Shown here: piece by piece, positions 26,889 to 35,787 of the stretch
How the letters are laid out: each line of letters begins with the position of its first letter
How positions within the stretch are numbered: the first letter of the stretch is position 1
NCBI RefSeq assembly: GCF_902499115.1
Contig: NZ_CABVPN010000010.1
Span: forward strand, 148,777 to 212,776
DNA: 64,000 nt
DNA from: Burkholderia diffusa
Lineage (GTDB): Bacteria > Pseudomonadota > Gammaproteobacteria > Burkholderiales > Burkholderiaceae
Direction of reading: 5' to 3'
The notes under the pieces: generated by a model
Told to the model about the DNA's origin: nothing
The model's input: the letters and a program-made list of their open reading frames with translations, nothing else
Databases searched by the model: none
Made by a program: the position numbers and the translations under genes

Positions 26889-28570
26889 TGCGCGCTCCCG
26901 TTGCCGGCACCCGGCTCCGACAGCGGCGTCTGGCCGTGCGCGAAGTCGCCCGCGCGGCGGAAGTCTTCGAGATCGTTGACGCCGCGCCAGTGGCCGTGCA
27001 CGTACTGCACCTCGATCTTCTCGCCGGCGGCGATCAGTTCGTTGAGCAGGGACGGGATGTCGAGCGTGTCGAAATCCGGGCGCGCCTGCAGCGTGGCGAG
27101 CATCGCCTTCAGGCGATCGACGCCTGCGCCGCGCACGTTCAAGAGGCCGATCCAGCGGCCGTGCGGCGTGCCTGCGGCGACGTCGCTCGATACACGTTGC
27201 AGATACGTCTTCTGGCCGAACAGGCCGCGATCGTCTGCCGCCGAGCAGAGCGCGAAGTCGCGCACGCTCTGGTTGGTCTCCGTGAGCGACGAATCGACGA
27301 CGACGCTGAACTCGGCCTCGCTCTCCGCCAGGTCGCGCAGGATGTAGCTGCGGAACAGCAGGTCGCCGTACGAGATCACGGTGTCGCCCGTCAGGCGTTC
27401 GGCCGCGCATGCGAGCGACGCGAGTTCGCCCGTCTGCGCATGGCGCTCGTTGACGACGAGCTTGATGCCCGACGTGTCGATCGCGTCGGCGCGATAGCCG
27501 CCGACCACGGTGATGTCGTTCACGCCGTGCTTCTTGAAGCCGTCGACGAGCCAGCGCAAGAGCGGCTTGCCGGCGACCGGCAGCATGACCTTGGGCTTGT
27601 CTTCGGTCACGGCTTCGAGGCCCTTGCCGCGGCTCGCTGCGAGCACGATCGCCGCGTTCGACGCGCGCGACGACGACGACAGGTAGATGCGCTCGGCTGC
27701 CGAGTATTCGTCGGCGTCCTGCAGGCGGAAGATTTCGTTGACCGACGCGACGCGGTCCTCGACGTTGATCAGCGTCTGGTTTTCGTGGATTTCGCGTGCG
27801 ACGGACTGCATCGCCGATGCCGACGCACGGATCAGGTGGTTCGCCCAGATCACGGTGCTGATACCGGCCTGGCGGAACACGTCGGTCGGCGTGCTGTAGT
27901 ACTTGGTCGGCACGATCACGAGCGGCGCCTTGCCGCTCCATTCGCGCGCGAACTGCAGGATCTCGTCCGGGCGCGACAGCTTGCTGTGGATCAGGATCGC
28001 GTCGGCACCGGCTTCCGCATACGCGTTCGCACGGCGCAGCGCCTCGTCCATCCCCCAGCCCGCGATCAGCGCCTCGACGCGCGCGACGATCGAGAAGTCG
28101 GGATCGCTCTGCGAATCCTTGCCGGCCTTGATCTTGCCGCAGAACTCGTCGATCTCCGCGAGCGGCTGGCGCTCGCCGTCGATGAAGCTGTTCGTCTTCG
28201 GGAACTGCTTGTCCTCGATGCACACCCCGGCGATGCCGCGCTGCTCCAGCTTCTTCACGAGGCGGCGCACGTTGTTGAAGTTGCCGTAGCCGGTGTCGCC
28301 GTCGAGCAGGATCGGCAGGTCGCTCGCGTCGGCCATGAACTCGAGCACGTCGACGACCTGCGTCCAGCTCGCTTCGTTGTTGTCGCGCACGCCGAACTGC
28401 GCGGAGATCGCGAGGCCCGATGCCCAGATCCCCTTGAAGCCGGCTTCGCGGACGATCCGTGCCGACAGGCCGTTGTGCGCTTCCATCAGGAATTCGAGGT
28501 CGCTGCTGACGAGCATGCGGCGCAGGCGTGCGCTGCGCGATTCGGAGAAGTTGGGTTCGCGTGCGTTCAT
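26885..28570 (-). CDS. aepX: Phosphoenolpyruvate mutase fused to a nucleotidyltransferase domain
   Basis: In this 561-residue protein, residues about 15-300 are PEP mutase, which forms the C-P bond. The diagnostic EDKQFPKTNS (residues 119-128) separates it from isocitrate-lyase-type relatives. Residues about 325-545 are a nucleotidyltransferase domain (IVLAASRGKGLEAVTEDKPK, VISYGD). Fusions of this kind are known with CMP-aminoethylphosphonate cytidylyltransferase (PntC), so the domain probably activates the phosphonate with CTP. AGGAG stands before ATG 28570. It overlaps both neighbours by four bases. Confidence 0.92.
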   Translation of the reverse strand: MNAREPNFSESRSARLRRMLVSSDLEFLMEAHNGLSARIVREAGFKGIWASGLAISAQFGVRDNNEASWTQVVDVLEFMADASDLPILLDGDTGYGNFNNVRRLVKKLEQRGIAGVCIEDKQFPKTNSFIDGERQPLAEIDEFCGKIKAGKDSQSDPDFSIVARVEALIAGWGMDEALRRANAYAEAGADAILIHSKLSRPDEILQFAREWSGKAPLVIVPTKYYSTPTDVFRQAGISTVIWANHLIRASASAMQSVAREIHENQTLINVEDRVASVNEIFRLQDADEYSAAERIYLSSSSRASNAAIVLAASRGKGLEAVTEDKPKVMLPVAGKPLLRWLVDGFKKHGVNDITVVGGYRADAIDTSGIKLVVNERHAQTGELASLACAAERLTGDTVISYGDLLFRSYILRDLAESEAEFSVVVDSSLTETNQSVRDFALCSAADDRGLFGQKTYLQRVSSDVAAGTPHGRWIGLLNVRGAGVDRLKAMLATLQARPDFDTLDIPSLLNELIAAGEKIEVQYVHGHWRGVNDLEDFRRAGDFAHGQTPLSEPGAGNGSAQ

Positions 28571-29334
28571 CGTGCGGCTCCTGCGGTCGTGCGTTGAATC
28601 AGGGGGAGAATTTCTTGTGTGGCGCGTGCGACGTCGTTCGGGAAGTCGATCTCGATCCACGGCGAGCCCGTGACGTCGGCGACGTCGAACGAATGACCGC
28701 CTTCGAGCAGCAGGTCACGCACGGCTTCCTCGTGCGGCATGTTCGCGCGGCCGCTGTCGACGTAGCCCGCGACGATCGTCGCGAGGCGGCGCGCGGTGCC
28801 TTCGGTGAAGCGGAAGAAGCCGACCGACTCGCCGATCGTGTCGTACTCGAGGTCGACCGCGAGCTGCTTGCGCAGCTCGACCGGCACGCCGTTCTTCAGG
28901 CACAGCTTGACGGGCTCGTCGCCGGCCTCGAAATCGCGATCGATCAGCAGGCGGTCCACCGACTTGTCCGGATCGGCTACCAGCGCGTGGAGGATGTTCT
29001 CGTCGTACAGTACGTCGGCATCCATCAGCAGCACGTCGCCGCCGCGCGTCATCGCATCGGCGACGGTGTGCACGGTCAGCACGCTGCCGAGGTCGTAGCG
29101 CTCGTTCAGCACGATCTCGGCGCTGCGGCCGAGGCGCTTGAGTTCCTGTTCGACCTTCCCGGACTGGAAGCCGAGCCCGAGCACGATTTCATCGACGCCG
29201 GCGGCGTCGAGCACGCGCAGATGGCGCTCGAGCAGCGACACGTCGTCGAAGCGCAGCAGGCACTTCGGGAATTGCGCCTCGGGCGGTTGTTGCAGGCGCA
29301 AGCCTAGGCCTGCCGCAAGAATGATGGCTCGCAT
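28567..29334 (-). CDS. Nucleotidyltransferase (sugar- or phosphonate-nucleotide type)
   Basis: The 255-residue protein starts MRAIILAAGLGLRLQ, continues with FPKCLLRFDD and holds LLMDADVLYDE, the metal-binding aspartates of NTP transferases. It is a second, separate nucleotidyltransferase beside the one fused to PEP mutase. It could prepare CMP-phosphonate, CDP-alcohol or another head group for the phosphatidyltransferase of this operon. ATG 29334 has GGAG five bases upstream; an earlier in-frame start lacks this. It overlaps aepX by four bases. Confidence 0.85.
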   Translation of the reverse strand: MRAIILAAGLGLRLQQPPEAQFPKCLLRFDDVSLLERHLRVLDAAGVDEIVLGLGFQSGKVEQELKRLGRSAEIVLNERYDLGSVLTVHTVADAMTRGGDVLLMDADVLYDENILHALVADPDKSVDRLLIDRDFEAGDEPVKLCLKNGVPVELRKQLAVDLEYDTIGESVGFFRFTEGTARRLATIVAGYVDSGRANMPHEEAVRDLLLEGGHSFDVADVTGSPWIEIDFPNDVARATQEILPLIQRTTAGAAR

Positions 29335-29370
29335 GGGTTCTCCAACCAAAAAGCCGACGGATCTGAACGA

Positions 29371-30372
29371 TCAGTCGGCGATGGGCTGCGGCGCGCGGCG
29401 CCGCTGCCAGTTTCTTTCACTGAAATGCAGATAGAGCAGGCCGGGCAGGCCGAGCGCGAGTTCGCGCGCGCGCTTCGCGAGCGACAGCGCGAGCGCCGCG
29501 TCGGGCGGCAGGCCGACCAGCGGGGCGAGCAGCAGGTAACCGCCTTCCTGTGCGCCGAGCGAGCCCGGGATCGCGAATGCCGCACCGCGAATCGCCTGGC
29601 CTACGCTTTCGAGCAGCAGCGCGTCGAGCCAGCTGACCGGGTGCCCGAGGAAGTGCAGCGCGAGCCACACTTCCGCCGTGCCGACGATCCAGCCGACGAG
29701 GCTCAGTGCGAAGGTCTTCGCAACCTTCGCACGATCGCGGTACAGCGCGCCGACGGCGTCGTCGATCGCGTCCGCGCGGGTCGCCAGCGACGACCAGTCG
29801 CGCGGGCCGAGCAGCTTCGACGCGAGACGCAGCCCGCGGCCGAACAGCCCGCGCCGCTGCGCCACGTAGAACGCGACGGCGAGGGCGCCGAGCACGCCGG
29901 TGGCGATCAGCGCCGGCGTGCGCAGGTGGGCGACGGACTCGTGCGTCGCATACAGGCTGAACGTGGCGATGCCGATCAGCGCGAACGCCATCTGCGCGAG
30001 CGCCTGCATCGTCGTGCTGACGGTGACCGCGGCGGCTGCATCGGCCATCCGTGTGCCGCGCTGCGCGAGGTGGCGCACCATCAGCACCGGGCCGCCGATC
30101 TGCCCGGCGGGCAGCAGGCTGTTCACCGATTCGCCGACCCAGCGCGCGCGCAGCGCGTTGCCAAGCTCGGCGCCCGGCTGGCCGTGGCGGAACATCACCG
30201 AGATCGCCAGCGCGTCGATCACGAGCGGTACGACGTGGAATGCCGCGACGAGCACGAGGCCCCAGCCGGCCGCGAGAAACGTCGACGCGACGGCGCCGAC
30301 GCCCTGCCACGCGAGCAGGGCGACGAACAGTGCCGTTCCGATGGACAGCAGGATCAGGCCGGCGCGTGTCAT
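29371..30372 (-). CDS. Flippase-like integral membrane protein (LPG synthase TM/HpnL-like)
   Basis: The 333-residue protein has about eight membrane helices and the pattern of the lysylphosphatidylglycerol-synthase transmembrane family, including LPAGQIGGPVLMVRHL and GAAFAIPGSLGAQEGGYLLL. Relatives such as HpnL and the MprF N-terminal half move lipids across the inner membrane. Here it probably exports the phosphonolipid made by the neighbouring enzymes. The ATG overlaps the stop of the oxygenase gene by four bases. The next gene downstream is 36 bases away. Confidence 0.82.
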   Translation of the reverse strand: MTRAGLILLSIGTALFVALLAWQGVGAVASTFLAAGWGLVLVAAFHVVPLVIDALAISVMFRHGQPGAELGNALRARWVGESVNSLLPAGQIGGPVLMVRHLAQRGTRMADAAAAVTVSTTMQALAQMAFALIGIATFSLYATHESVAHLRTPALIATGVLGALAVAFYVAQRRGLFGRGLRLASKLLGPRDWSSLATRADAIDDAVGALYRDRAKVAKTFALSLVGWIVGTAEVWLALHFLGHPVSWLDALLLESVGQAIRGAAFAIPGSLGAQEGGYLLLAPLVGLPPDAALALSLAKRARELALGLPGLLYLHFSERNWQRRRAPQPIAD

Positions 30373-31178
30373 GACCCGGTCGACCGTCGCGTGGCCAGCT
30401 GCTTGAACACCTGGCGGAAACCGAAATACGCGATCGCGTCCTTCATGTTCGAGATGAAGCGCTTCCACGGCCGCATGCCGGGGTTGGTCACGTATTCGAA
30501 GGTGAGCGACACGCGCGTCTCGTTCTGGCCGAGCGGCGTGACGCGATGGCGCAGCTTGTCGCCGTCGAACAGCACGATGCCGCCGTCGGCGATCTGCACG
30601 GAGCCCGGCTCGTCGGGCACGTCCGGATTGCGCGTATGCAGTTCGTAGTCGAGCCGGCACGACGACTCGTCGATCACGCCGATCAGCAGCGTGTAGCGGC
30701 GGCCGTCGTAGTACGACGTGTCGTAGTGCCAGCCGATGTGGTCGCCCGGCTTCGTGTAGTAGTACAGCGCGTACGCGTGCGGATCGTCGTCCGGCGACAG
30801 CATCAGCTTGTCGCCGGTGATCTTCTCGAGGAAACCGATCAGCGCCTTCGACCGGTACAGTTCGGCGATGTACGGCGCCTGTTCGTCGATCGTGTGCCGG
30901 CTCACGCTGCCGCCCTGCTTGTGGCCGGGCAGGTAATTGCGGTTCAGGCCCGCCTGCATCGCGCGGGCGGCCGCCGCGAGCTTCGCGTGCGCGTCGGCCG
31001 GGAGGAATGCGTCGAGATACAGGAACGACCCCTGGCGCGTGTAGTCGCCGCGCAGGCGCGCGAGGTCGAGACGGCCGACGCAGTCGGCCACGGTGCGATC
31101 GGGATCGGCCGCTGCCGCGCGCGCAGGCGCGGGGCGTGCCGGGCTCAGCACGGAGTCGTCGCGCGTGCTAGGAGTCAT
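30369..31178 (-). CDS. 2-oxoglutarate/Fe(II)-dependent oxygenase
   Basis: The 269-residue protein carries a complete facial triad: His151 and Asp153 (GWHYDTSYYD) and His211 (LRHRVTPLG), with Arg222 for 2-oxoglutarate. Because Asp is present, it should be a hydroxylase and not a halogenase of the related BesD/HalD type. Its place between the phosphatidyltransferase and flippase genes suggests it hydroxylates the phosphonate head group or the lipid chain, as in 1-hydroxy-aminoethylphosphonate lipids. That assignment is inference. Overlaps both neighbours by four bases. Confidence 0.85.
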   Translation of the reverse strand: MTPSTRDDSVLSPARPAPARAAAADPDRTVADCVGRLDLARLRGDYTRQGSFLYLDAFLPADAHAKLAAAARAMQAGLNRNYLPGHKQGGSVSRHTIDEQAPYIAELYRSKALIGFLEKITGDKLMLSPDDDPHAYALYYYTKPGDHIGWHYDTSYYDGRRYTLLIGVIDESSCRLDYELHTRNPDVPDEPGSVQIADGGIVLFDGDKLRHRVTPLGQNETRVSLTFEYVTNPGMRPWKRFISNMKDAIAYFGFRQVFKQLATRRSTGS

Positions 31179-31933
31179 TTGGAAGCCTGGATTTCAGTTG
31201 AACTTTGAGCGCCCCCGGACCTGTCGCTGCGCGCCAGGCCCCCCGAGCGGGACACGAAAACCTGGGGCTGCTCGGTGTTTTCGTGCGGAAGGTTGCCGCG
31301 CCGAACGATGCGCCACCAGTCGATCACGACCCACGCGGCGAACAGCGGGGCGCCGATCGATGCCGCGAGCAGGAACGGCTGGACGCCGTCGACGAGCGTC
31401 ACGATCGGCAGCAGGTAGAGCACGTCTTCCGTCTCGAAGCCGCCGGCGAACGCCTGCTTGGTGCCGGCCTTGCCGGCGATCGATTCGATCCGCATGCGCA
31501 GGAAGAAGATCAGCGCGACGGCTGCGCCGGCCAGCGCGCCGAGCAGTACCGGCGACGCGGCCATCTGGCCGCCCTGGGCGACGATGCCGACGCCCATGCT
31601 GACGAACAGCGCGACCGTCACGAGCGCGTCGGCCGCGAGGTCGTAAAAGTGACCGATCTTGCTGGACTTGCCGCTGATGCGCGCGAGTTCGCCGTCGGTG
31701 TGGTCGACGAAGTTCGACAGCACGATCAGGAATGCGCCCGCGTTGCTCCAGCCGAAGCCGCCTTGCGCAAGGCACCAGGCACCGGCGAGGCCGATCAGCA
31801 GACGAAGGGTGGTGAGGTGATTCGGGGTAACGGGCGTGTCGATCAGCGGCCGGACGAGCGCGCGCGCGAGCCGTGCATCCCAGGTGCGCGGCAGGGGCGG
31901 TTCGGAACGTGTAGAGGTTTTTCTTTGGTCCAT
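31175..31933 (-). CDS. CDP-alcohol phosphatidyltransferase family enzyme
   Basis: The 252-residue membrane protein shows the full signature D-G-x2-A-R-x8-G-x3-D-x3-D as D80, G81, A84, R85, G94, D98, D102, between membrane helices. It joins a nucleotide-activated head group to a lipid alcohol. As first gene of an aminoethylphosphonate operon it would transfer CMP-aminoethylphosphonate to diacylglycerol, forming a phosphonolipid. The C-terminal 35 residues are hydrophilic. ATG 31933 is taken because upstream readings cross the promoter; no clear ribosome site, possibly a very short leader. Confidence 0.88.
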   Translation of the reverse strand: MDQRKTSTRSEPPLPRTWDARLARALVRPLIDTPVTPNHLTTLRLLIGLAGAWCLAQGGFGWSNAGAFLIVLSNFVDHTDGELARISGKSSKIGHFYDLAADALVTVALFVSMGVGIVAQGGQMAASPVLLGALAGAAVALIFFLRMRIESIAGKAGTKQAFAGGFETEDVLYLLPIVTLVDGVQPFLLAASIGAPLFAAWVVIDWWRIVRRGNLPHENTEQPQVFVSRSGGLARSDRSGGAQSSTEIQASK

Positions 31934-31951
31934 CGGCGAAATATATACGGA

Positions 31952-31981
31952 ATTGTAATTTGTTGCTTTTTGTTCGACCAA
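31952..31981 (-). promoter_or_regulatory. Probable promoter of the phosphonolipid operon
   Basis: On the minus strand, TTGGTC (31981-31976) and TACAAT (31957-31952) are separated by 18 bases in an AT-rich patch. The start point would fall near 31945, leaving only about ten bases of leader before the ATG. Confidence 0.5.
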
Positions 31982-32568
31982 TGTCCTGACATACGGGAGT
32001 GTTATCGCGCATTCCGGACATCGGCAGGTTGCAAACCGGATGCGCGACACGGCGTTCGCACAGGCGGACCTCACCTGATCCAGTGTGGTTCGCATCACGC
32101 GGCTGTCAAGGGCGGACGGGCCTTGCGCGCGGGTTTGGCGGCGATTCGCACGCGTCGGAGCGTTGATGTGCATCAGGCCTGCAAAAGCCGCGTCGGGCGA
32201 CAATCAGCCGCGTCGATCGACGACCGGCCGTCGCATGCGGATTCTTCGCGTTGATGTGACTAATCTGGAAAGGTATCGGTCGATTGACGTTCAGCCGTTC
32301 GTAATTTTCGCGCGGCAAACTGGCGGTCCGCTTTCGCGCACCTTTCGGATGCAGGCGTTTGCGGCTGTCACAGAACTGTCGTTCGATACCCGGTGCATTC
32401 AGCAAGTATCTTTTGCATCCAGCGGACATTTCGCGGCGATGACGTCTGCGATACTCCGACCGTGCCCGTGGTGCCGGGCCGCCCCTCGCGGCCCCAAGGG
32501 CTTCGCGTCGCTCAGGAGACACCCCCCCGCGACGTCAACGACAGACCAAAAGCGTCAGATATACAGCC
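31982..32568. other. Divergent intergenic region without gene
   Basis: Nearly 590 bases separate the phosphonolipid promoter from the CoA-transferase gene. Reading frames here lack family resemblance. The promoter of the CoA-transferase gene should lie in the AT-richer part around 32260-32460, but no pair of hexamers could be chosen with confidence. Confidence 0.35.
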
Positions 32569-34083
32569 ATGTCTTCTTCACGCATCCTCGCTCCCGCCCT
32601 GCGTTCGCTCGTCCGCACCGCCGACGAAGCCGCCGCGCTGATCCGTCCCGGCATGACCGTCGCCATGAGCGGCTTCACCGGCTCGGGCTATCCGAAGGCC
32701 GTGCCCGCCGCGCTCGCCGCCCACATCGACGCGGCCCACGCGCGCGGCGAGGACTTCCGGATCAACGTGCTGACGGGCGCATCGACCGCGCCGGAACTCG
32801 ACGGCGCGCTCGCCCGCACCAACGGCATCTCGATGCGCCTGCCGTACCAGTCCGACCCGACGCTGCGCGACAAGATCAACGCCGGTGAAGTCGACTACCA
32901 GGACGTCCACCTGAGCCACGTCGCGCAATACGCATGGTTCGGGCTGTACGGCGACCTCGACGTCGCGATCGTCGAAGTCGCGGGCATCCGCGAGGACGGG
33001 CTGCTGATTCCGTCCGCGTCGATCGGCAACAACAAGACGTGGCTCGAGCAGGCGAAGCACGTGATCCTCGAAGTCAACTCGCGCCAGCCGCTCGGTCTCG
33101 ACGGGATGCACGACGTCTATTACGGCACCGCGCTGCCGCCGCACCGCAAGCCGATTCCGCTGACGAAAAGCGACGACCGGATCGGCGAGCCGTACCTGCG
33201 CTGCCCGGCCGAGAAAATCGTCGCGATCGTCGAGACCGACGCGCCGGACCGCAGCAATGCGTTCTCCGCGCCGGACGCCACGTCGAAACAGATCGCGCAT
33301 CAGCTGATCGACTTCCTGCGCCACGAAGTGAAGCGCGGCCGCCTGCCGGAAAACCTGCTGCCGCTGCAGTCGGGCGTCGGCAACATCACGAACGCGGTGC
33401 TCGCGGAACTGAGCTCGGCTGGCTTCTCGAACCTGACCGCGTACACCGAAGTGATCCAGGACGGCATGCTCGACCTGCTCGACGACGGCACGCTGAGCTT
33501 CGCGTCGGCCACGGCGCTGTCGCTGAGCCCGGCCGCCGTGCAGCGATTCGCCGACGAGATCGCGACGTTCCGCGAAAAGATCCTGCTGCGCCCGCAGGAG
33601 ATCAGCAACCATCCGGAACTCGTGCGCCGCCTCGGCTGCATCGCGATGAACGGGATGATCGAAGCCGACATCTACGGCAACGTGAACTCGACGCACGTGA
33701 TGGGCACGAAGATCCAGAACGGCATCGGCGGCTCGGGCGACTTCGCCCGCAACGGCTACCTGTCGTGCTTCATGTCGGCCAGCACCGCGAAGGGCGGCGC
33801 GATCTCGCGGATCGTGCCGATGGCGAGCCACGTCGACCATACCGAGCATGACGTCGCGGTGGTCGTCACCGAGCAGGGGCTCGCGGATCTGCGCGGCCTG
33901 TCGCCGAAGCAGCGCGCACGCAAGATCATCGCGACCTGCGCGCATCCCGACTACCGGCCGATGCTCGAGGACTACTTCGAGCGCGCGTCGCGCGAGAGCT
34001 TCGGCAAGCACACGCCGCACCTGCTCGCCGAGGCGCTGTCGTGGCACGAACGCTACGTGCGCACCGGGACGATGAAGGCCTGA
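32569..34083 (+). CDS. Acetyl-CoA hydrolase/succinate CoA-transferase family protein
   Basis: The 504-residue protein belongs to the family of succinyl-CoA:acetate (and propionyl-CoA:succinate) CoA-transferases. Visible marks are SGFTGSGYPKAVP near the N-terminus, QSGVGNITNAVL, the active-site Glu region TEVIQDGMLDLL, and a C-terminal GIGGSGDFARNGYLS oxyanion-loop segment. It recycles CoA between short-chain acids in the cytoplasm. Whether acetate or propionate metabolism is served cannot be told from context, as it stands alone and converges on the MFS pump gene. Confidence 0.9.
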   Translation: MSSSRILAPALRSLVRTADEAAALIRPGMTVAMSGFTGSGYPKAVPAALAAHIDAAHARGEDFRINVLTGASTAPELDGALARTNGISMRLPYQSDPTLRDKINAGEVDYQDVHLSHVAQYAWFGLYGDLDVAIVEVAGIREDGLLIPSASIGNNKTWLEQAKHVILEVNSRQPLGLDGMHDVYYGTALPPHRKPIPLTKSDDRIGEPYLRCPAEKIVAIVETDAPDRSNAFSAPDATSKQIAHQLIDFLRHEVKRGRLPENLLPLQSGVGNITNAVLAELSSAGFSNLTAYTEVIQDGMLDLLDDGTLSFASATALSLSPAAVQRFADEIATFREKILLRPQEISNHPELVRRLGCIAMNGMIEADIYGNVNSTHVMGTKIQNGIGGSGDFARNGYLSCFMSASTAKGGAISRIVPMASHVDHTEHDVAVVVTEQGLADLRGLSPKQRARKIIATCAHPDYRPMLEDYFERASRESFGKHTPHLLAEALSWHERYVRTGTMKA

Positions 34084-34120
34084 CGTTGCGGCCCGCGGCG
34101 GGCATGCGCCCGTCGCATCG

Positions 34121-35653
34121 TCAATCCATCGCCGCGTGCGCGATGTCGGCGCTCGCCGTTTTCTGCGGCGGGCGGATCAGGAGCAACAGCGGGATCATCA
34201 GCAGCGTCGCGACGAACATCAGCTTGAAGTCGTTCAGGTAGGCGATCATCGCGGCCTGCTGGTTGATCGTGCGGTCGAGCAGCGCGATGTCGACGTGGCT
34301 GCCGGCCATCGCCTGCACGGCCGGGTCGAACGGCGTGATGTGGGTCGCGAGGTCGGCATGCGCGACCTGCGTGTTGCGCGTCATCAGCGTCTGCACGATC
34401 GAGATGCCGATACTGCTGCCGATGTTGCGCATCAGGCTGTAGGTGGCCGTGCCGTCCGCGCGCAGCTCCGGCTGCAGCGTCGAGAACGACAGCGCGCTCA
34501 GCGGCACGAACACGAGCCCCAGCCCGAAGCCCTGGACCACTCCGGGCCACACGATGTCCGCCTCGGACAGCACGATCGTGTACTGCATCATCTGCCACAG
34601 CGCGAGCGCGGAAATCGCCAGCCCGGCGAACAGCAGCGCACGCGCATCCACGTATTTCAACAAGCGCCCGACGAACAGCATCGCGATCATCGTGCCGGCG
34701 CCGCTCGGCGCGGTGACGAGGCCCGTCGTCGCGACCGGATAGCCCATCAGGTTCTGCAGCATCGGCGGTAACAGTGCGCGCGTCGCGTACAGCACCGCGC
34801 CGACGACGAAGATGAACAGCGTGCCGGTCGCGAAGTTCGGGTCGCGCAGCAGTTCCGACTTGAAGAACGACGCCTTGCCGACGGTGGCCGTATGCACGAG
34901 GAAGAATGCGAAGGCGAGGGCGGCGACGAGCGCCTCGATGCGGATTTCGTACGAGCCGAACCAGTCGAGCTGTTCGCCGCGGTCGAGCATCGCCTGGAAC
35001 GCGCCGATCGCGAGCGCGAGCGTCGCGAAGCCGAACGCATCGAATTTCACGTGCGGACGCGGCGCGCGCGCCGGCAGGAAGGTCAGCACGCCGGCCAGCG
35101 CGAACGCGCCGATCGGCACGTTGATGAAGAATACCCAGCGCCAGTTGTAGCTGTCGGTGAGCCAGCCGCCGAGCGTCGGGCCGAGGATCGGGCCGACCAT
35201 CACGCCCATTCCCCAGATCGCCATCGCCTGGCCCTGTTTCTCGCGTGGATTGATGTCGAGCAGGATCGACTGCGACAGCGGCACCAGCGCGGCGCCGAAC
35301 ACGCCCTGCAGCAGCCGCGCGCCGACGATCTGCACGAGCGACTCGGACAGCCCGCACAGCGCGGACGCGATCGTGAAGCCCGCGATCGAGAGCGTCAGCA
35401 GCCGCTTCATGCTGAGGCGATCGGAAAGCCAGCCGGTCAGCGGCGTCGCGATCGCCGCGGCGACGATGTAGGAGGTCAGCACCCAGGTGATTTCGTCCTG
35501 CGACGCGGACAGCGTGCCCTGCATATGCGGCAGCGCGACGTTCGCGATCGTGCTGTCGAGGGTCTGGATCAGCGTCGCGAGCATGATCGACAGGGTCAGC
35601 ATCGGCCGGTTGAGGGCGGGCGGCGAGGCGGCGTCGGCGGCGGCGGGATTCAA
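34121..35653 (-). CDS. EmrB/QacA (DHA2) family drug:proton antiporter, 14 TM
   Basis: The 510-residue inner-membrane protein has the DHA2 pattern: SIMLATLIQTLDSTIANVALP in helix 1, GWLSDRLSMKRLL in the loop between helices 2 and 3, and motif C-like GPILGPTLGGWL in helix 5. A TTG start at 35653 is proposed because GGAG lies eight bases upstream and MNPAAADAA-type starts are usual; ATG 35602 is the alternative. No membrane-fusion partner adjoins. The divergent MarR gene is the likely repressor. Confidence 0.87.
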   Translation of the reverse strand: MNPAAADAASPPALNRPMLTLSIMLATLIQTLDSTIANVALPHMQGTLSASQDEITWVLTSYIVAAAIATPLTGWLSDRLSMKRLLTLSIAGFTIASALCGLSESLVQIVGARLLQGVFGAALVPLSQSILLDINPREKQGQAMAIWGMGVMVGPILGPTLGGWLTDSYNWRWVFFINVPIGAFALAGVLTFLPARAPRPHVKFDAFGFATLALAIGAFQAMLDRGEQLDWFGSYEIRIEALVAALAFAFFLVHTATVGKASFFKSELLRDPNFATGTLFIFVVGAVLYATRALLPPMLQNLMGYPVATTGLVTAPSGAGTMIAMLFVGRLLKYVDARALLFAGLAISALALWQMMQYTIVLSEADIVWPGVVQGFGLGLVFVPLSALSFSTLQPELRADGTATYSLMRNIGSSIGISIVQTLMTRNTQVAHADLATHITPFDPAVQAMAGSHVDIALLDRTINQQAAMIAYLNDFKLMFVATLLMIPLLLLIRPPQKTASADIAHAAMD

Positions 35654-35708
35654 GCGGGTGTCTCCGTGGGGCGGTCGCCGTGGGCGGCGATCCGGTATGG
35701 CTCGAATT

Positions 35709-35734
35709 ATAAGCACGCTTATTATATTCGTGCT
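35709..35734. promoter_or_regulatory. Palindromic operator in the MFS-marR divergent region
   Basis: ATAAGCACGCTTAT (35709-35722) is a near-perfect palindrome, and AGCACG (35712-35717) also pairs with CGTGCT (35729-35734). The site stands between the two divergent genes in a locally AT-rich segment, the usual place for a MarR operator. A TATAAT at 35776-35781 stands only seven bases before the marR ATG, so its transcript might be nearly leaderless. Confidence 0.55.
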
Positions 35735-35787
35735 CATCGCTTGACCCGAGCCGCGGGCGATTTCCGGCCTGCCCCTATAATCGCCGC

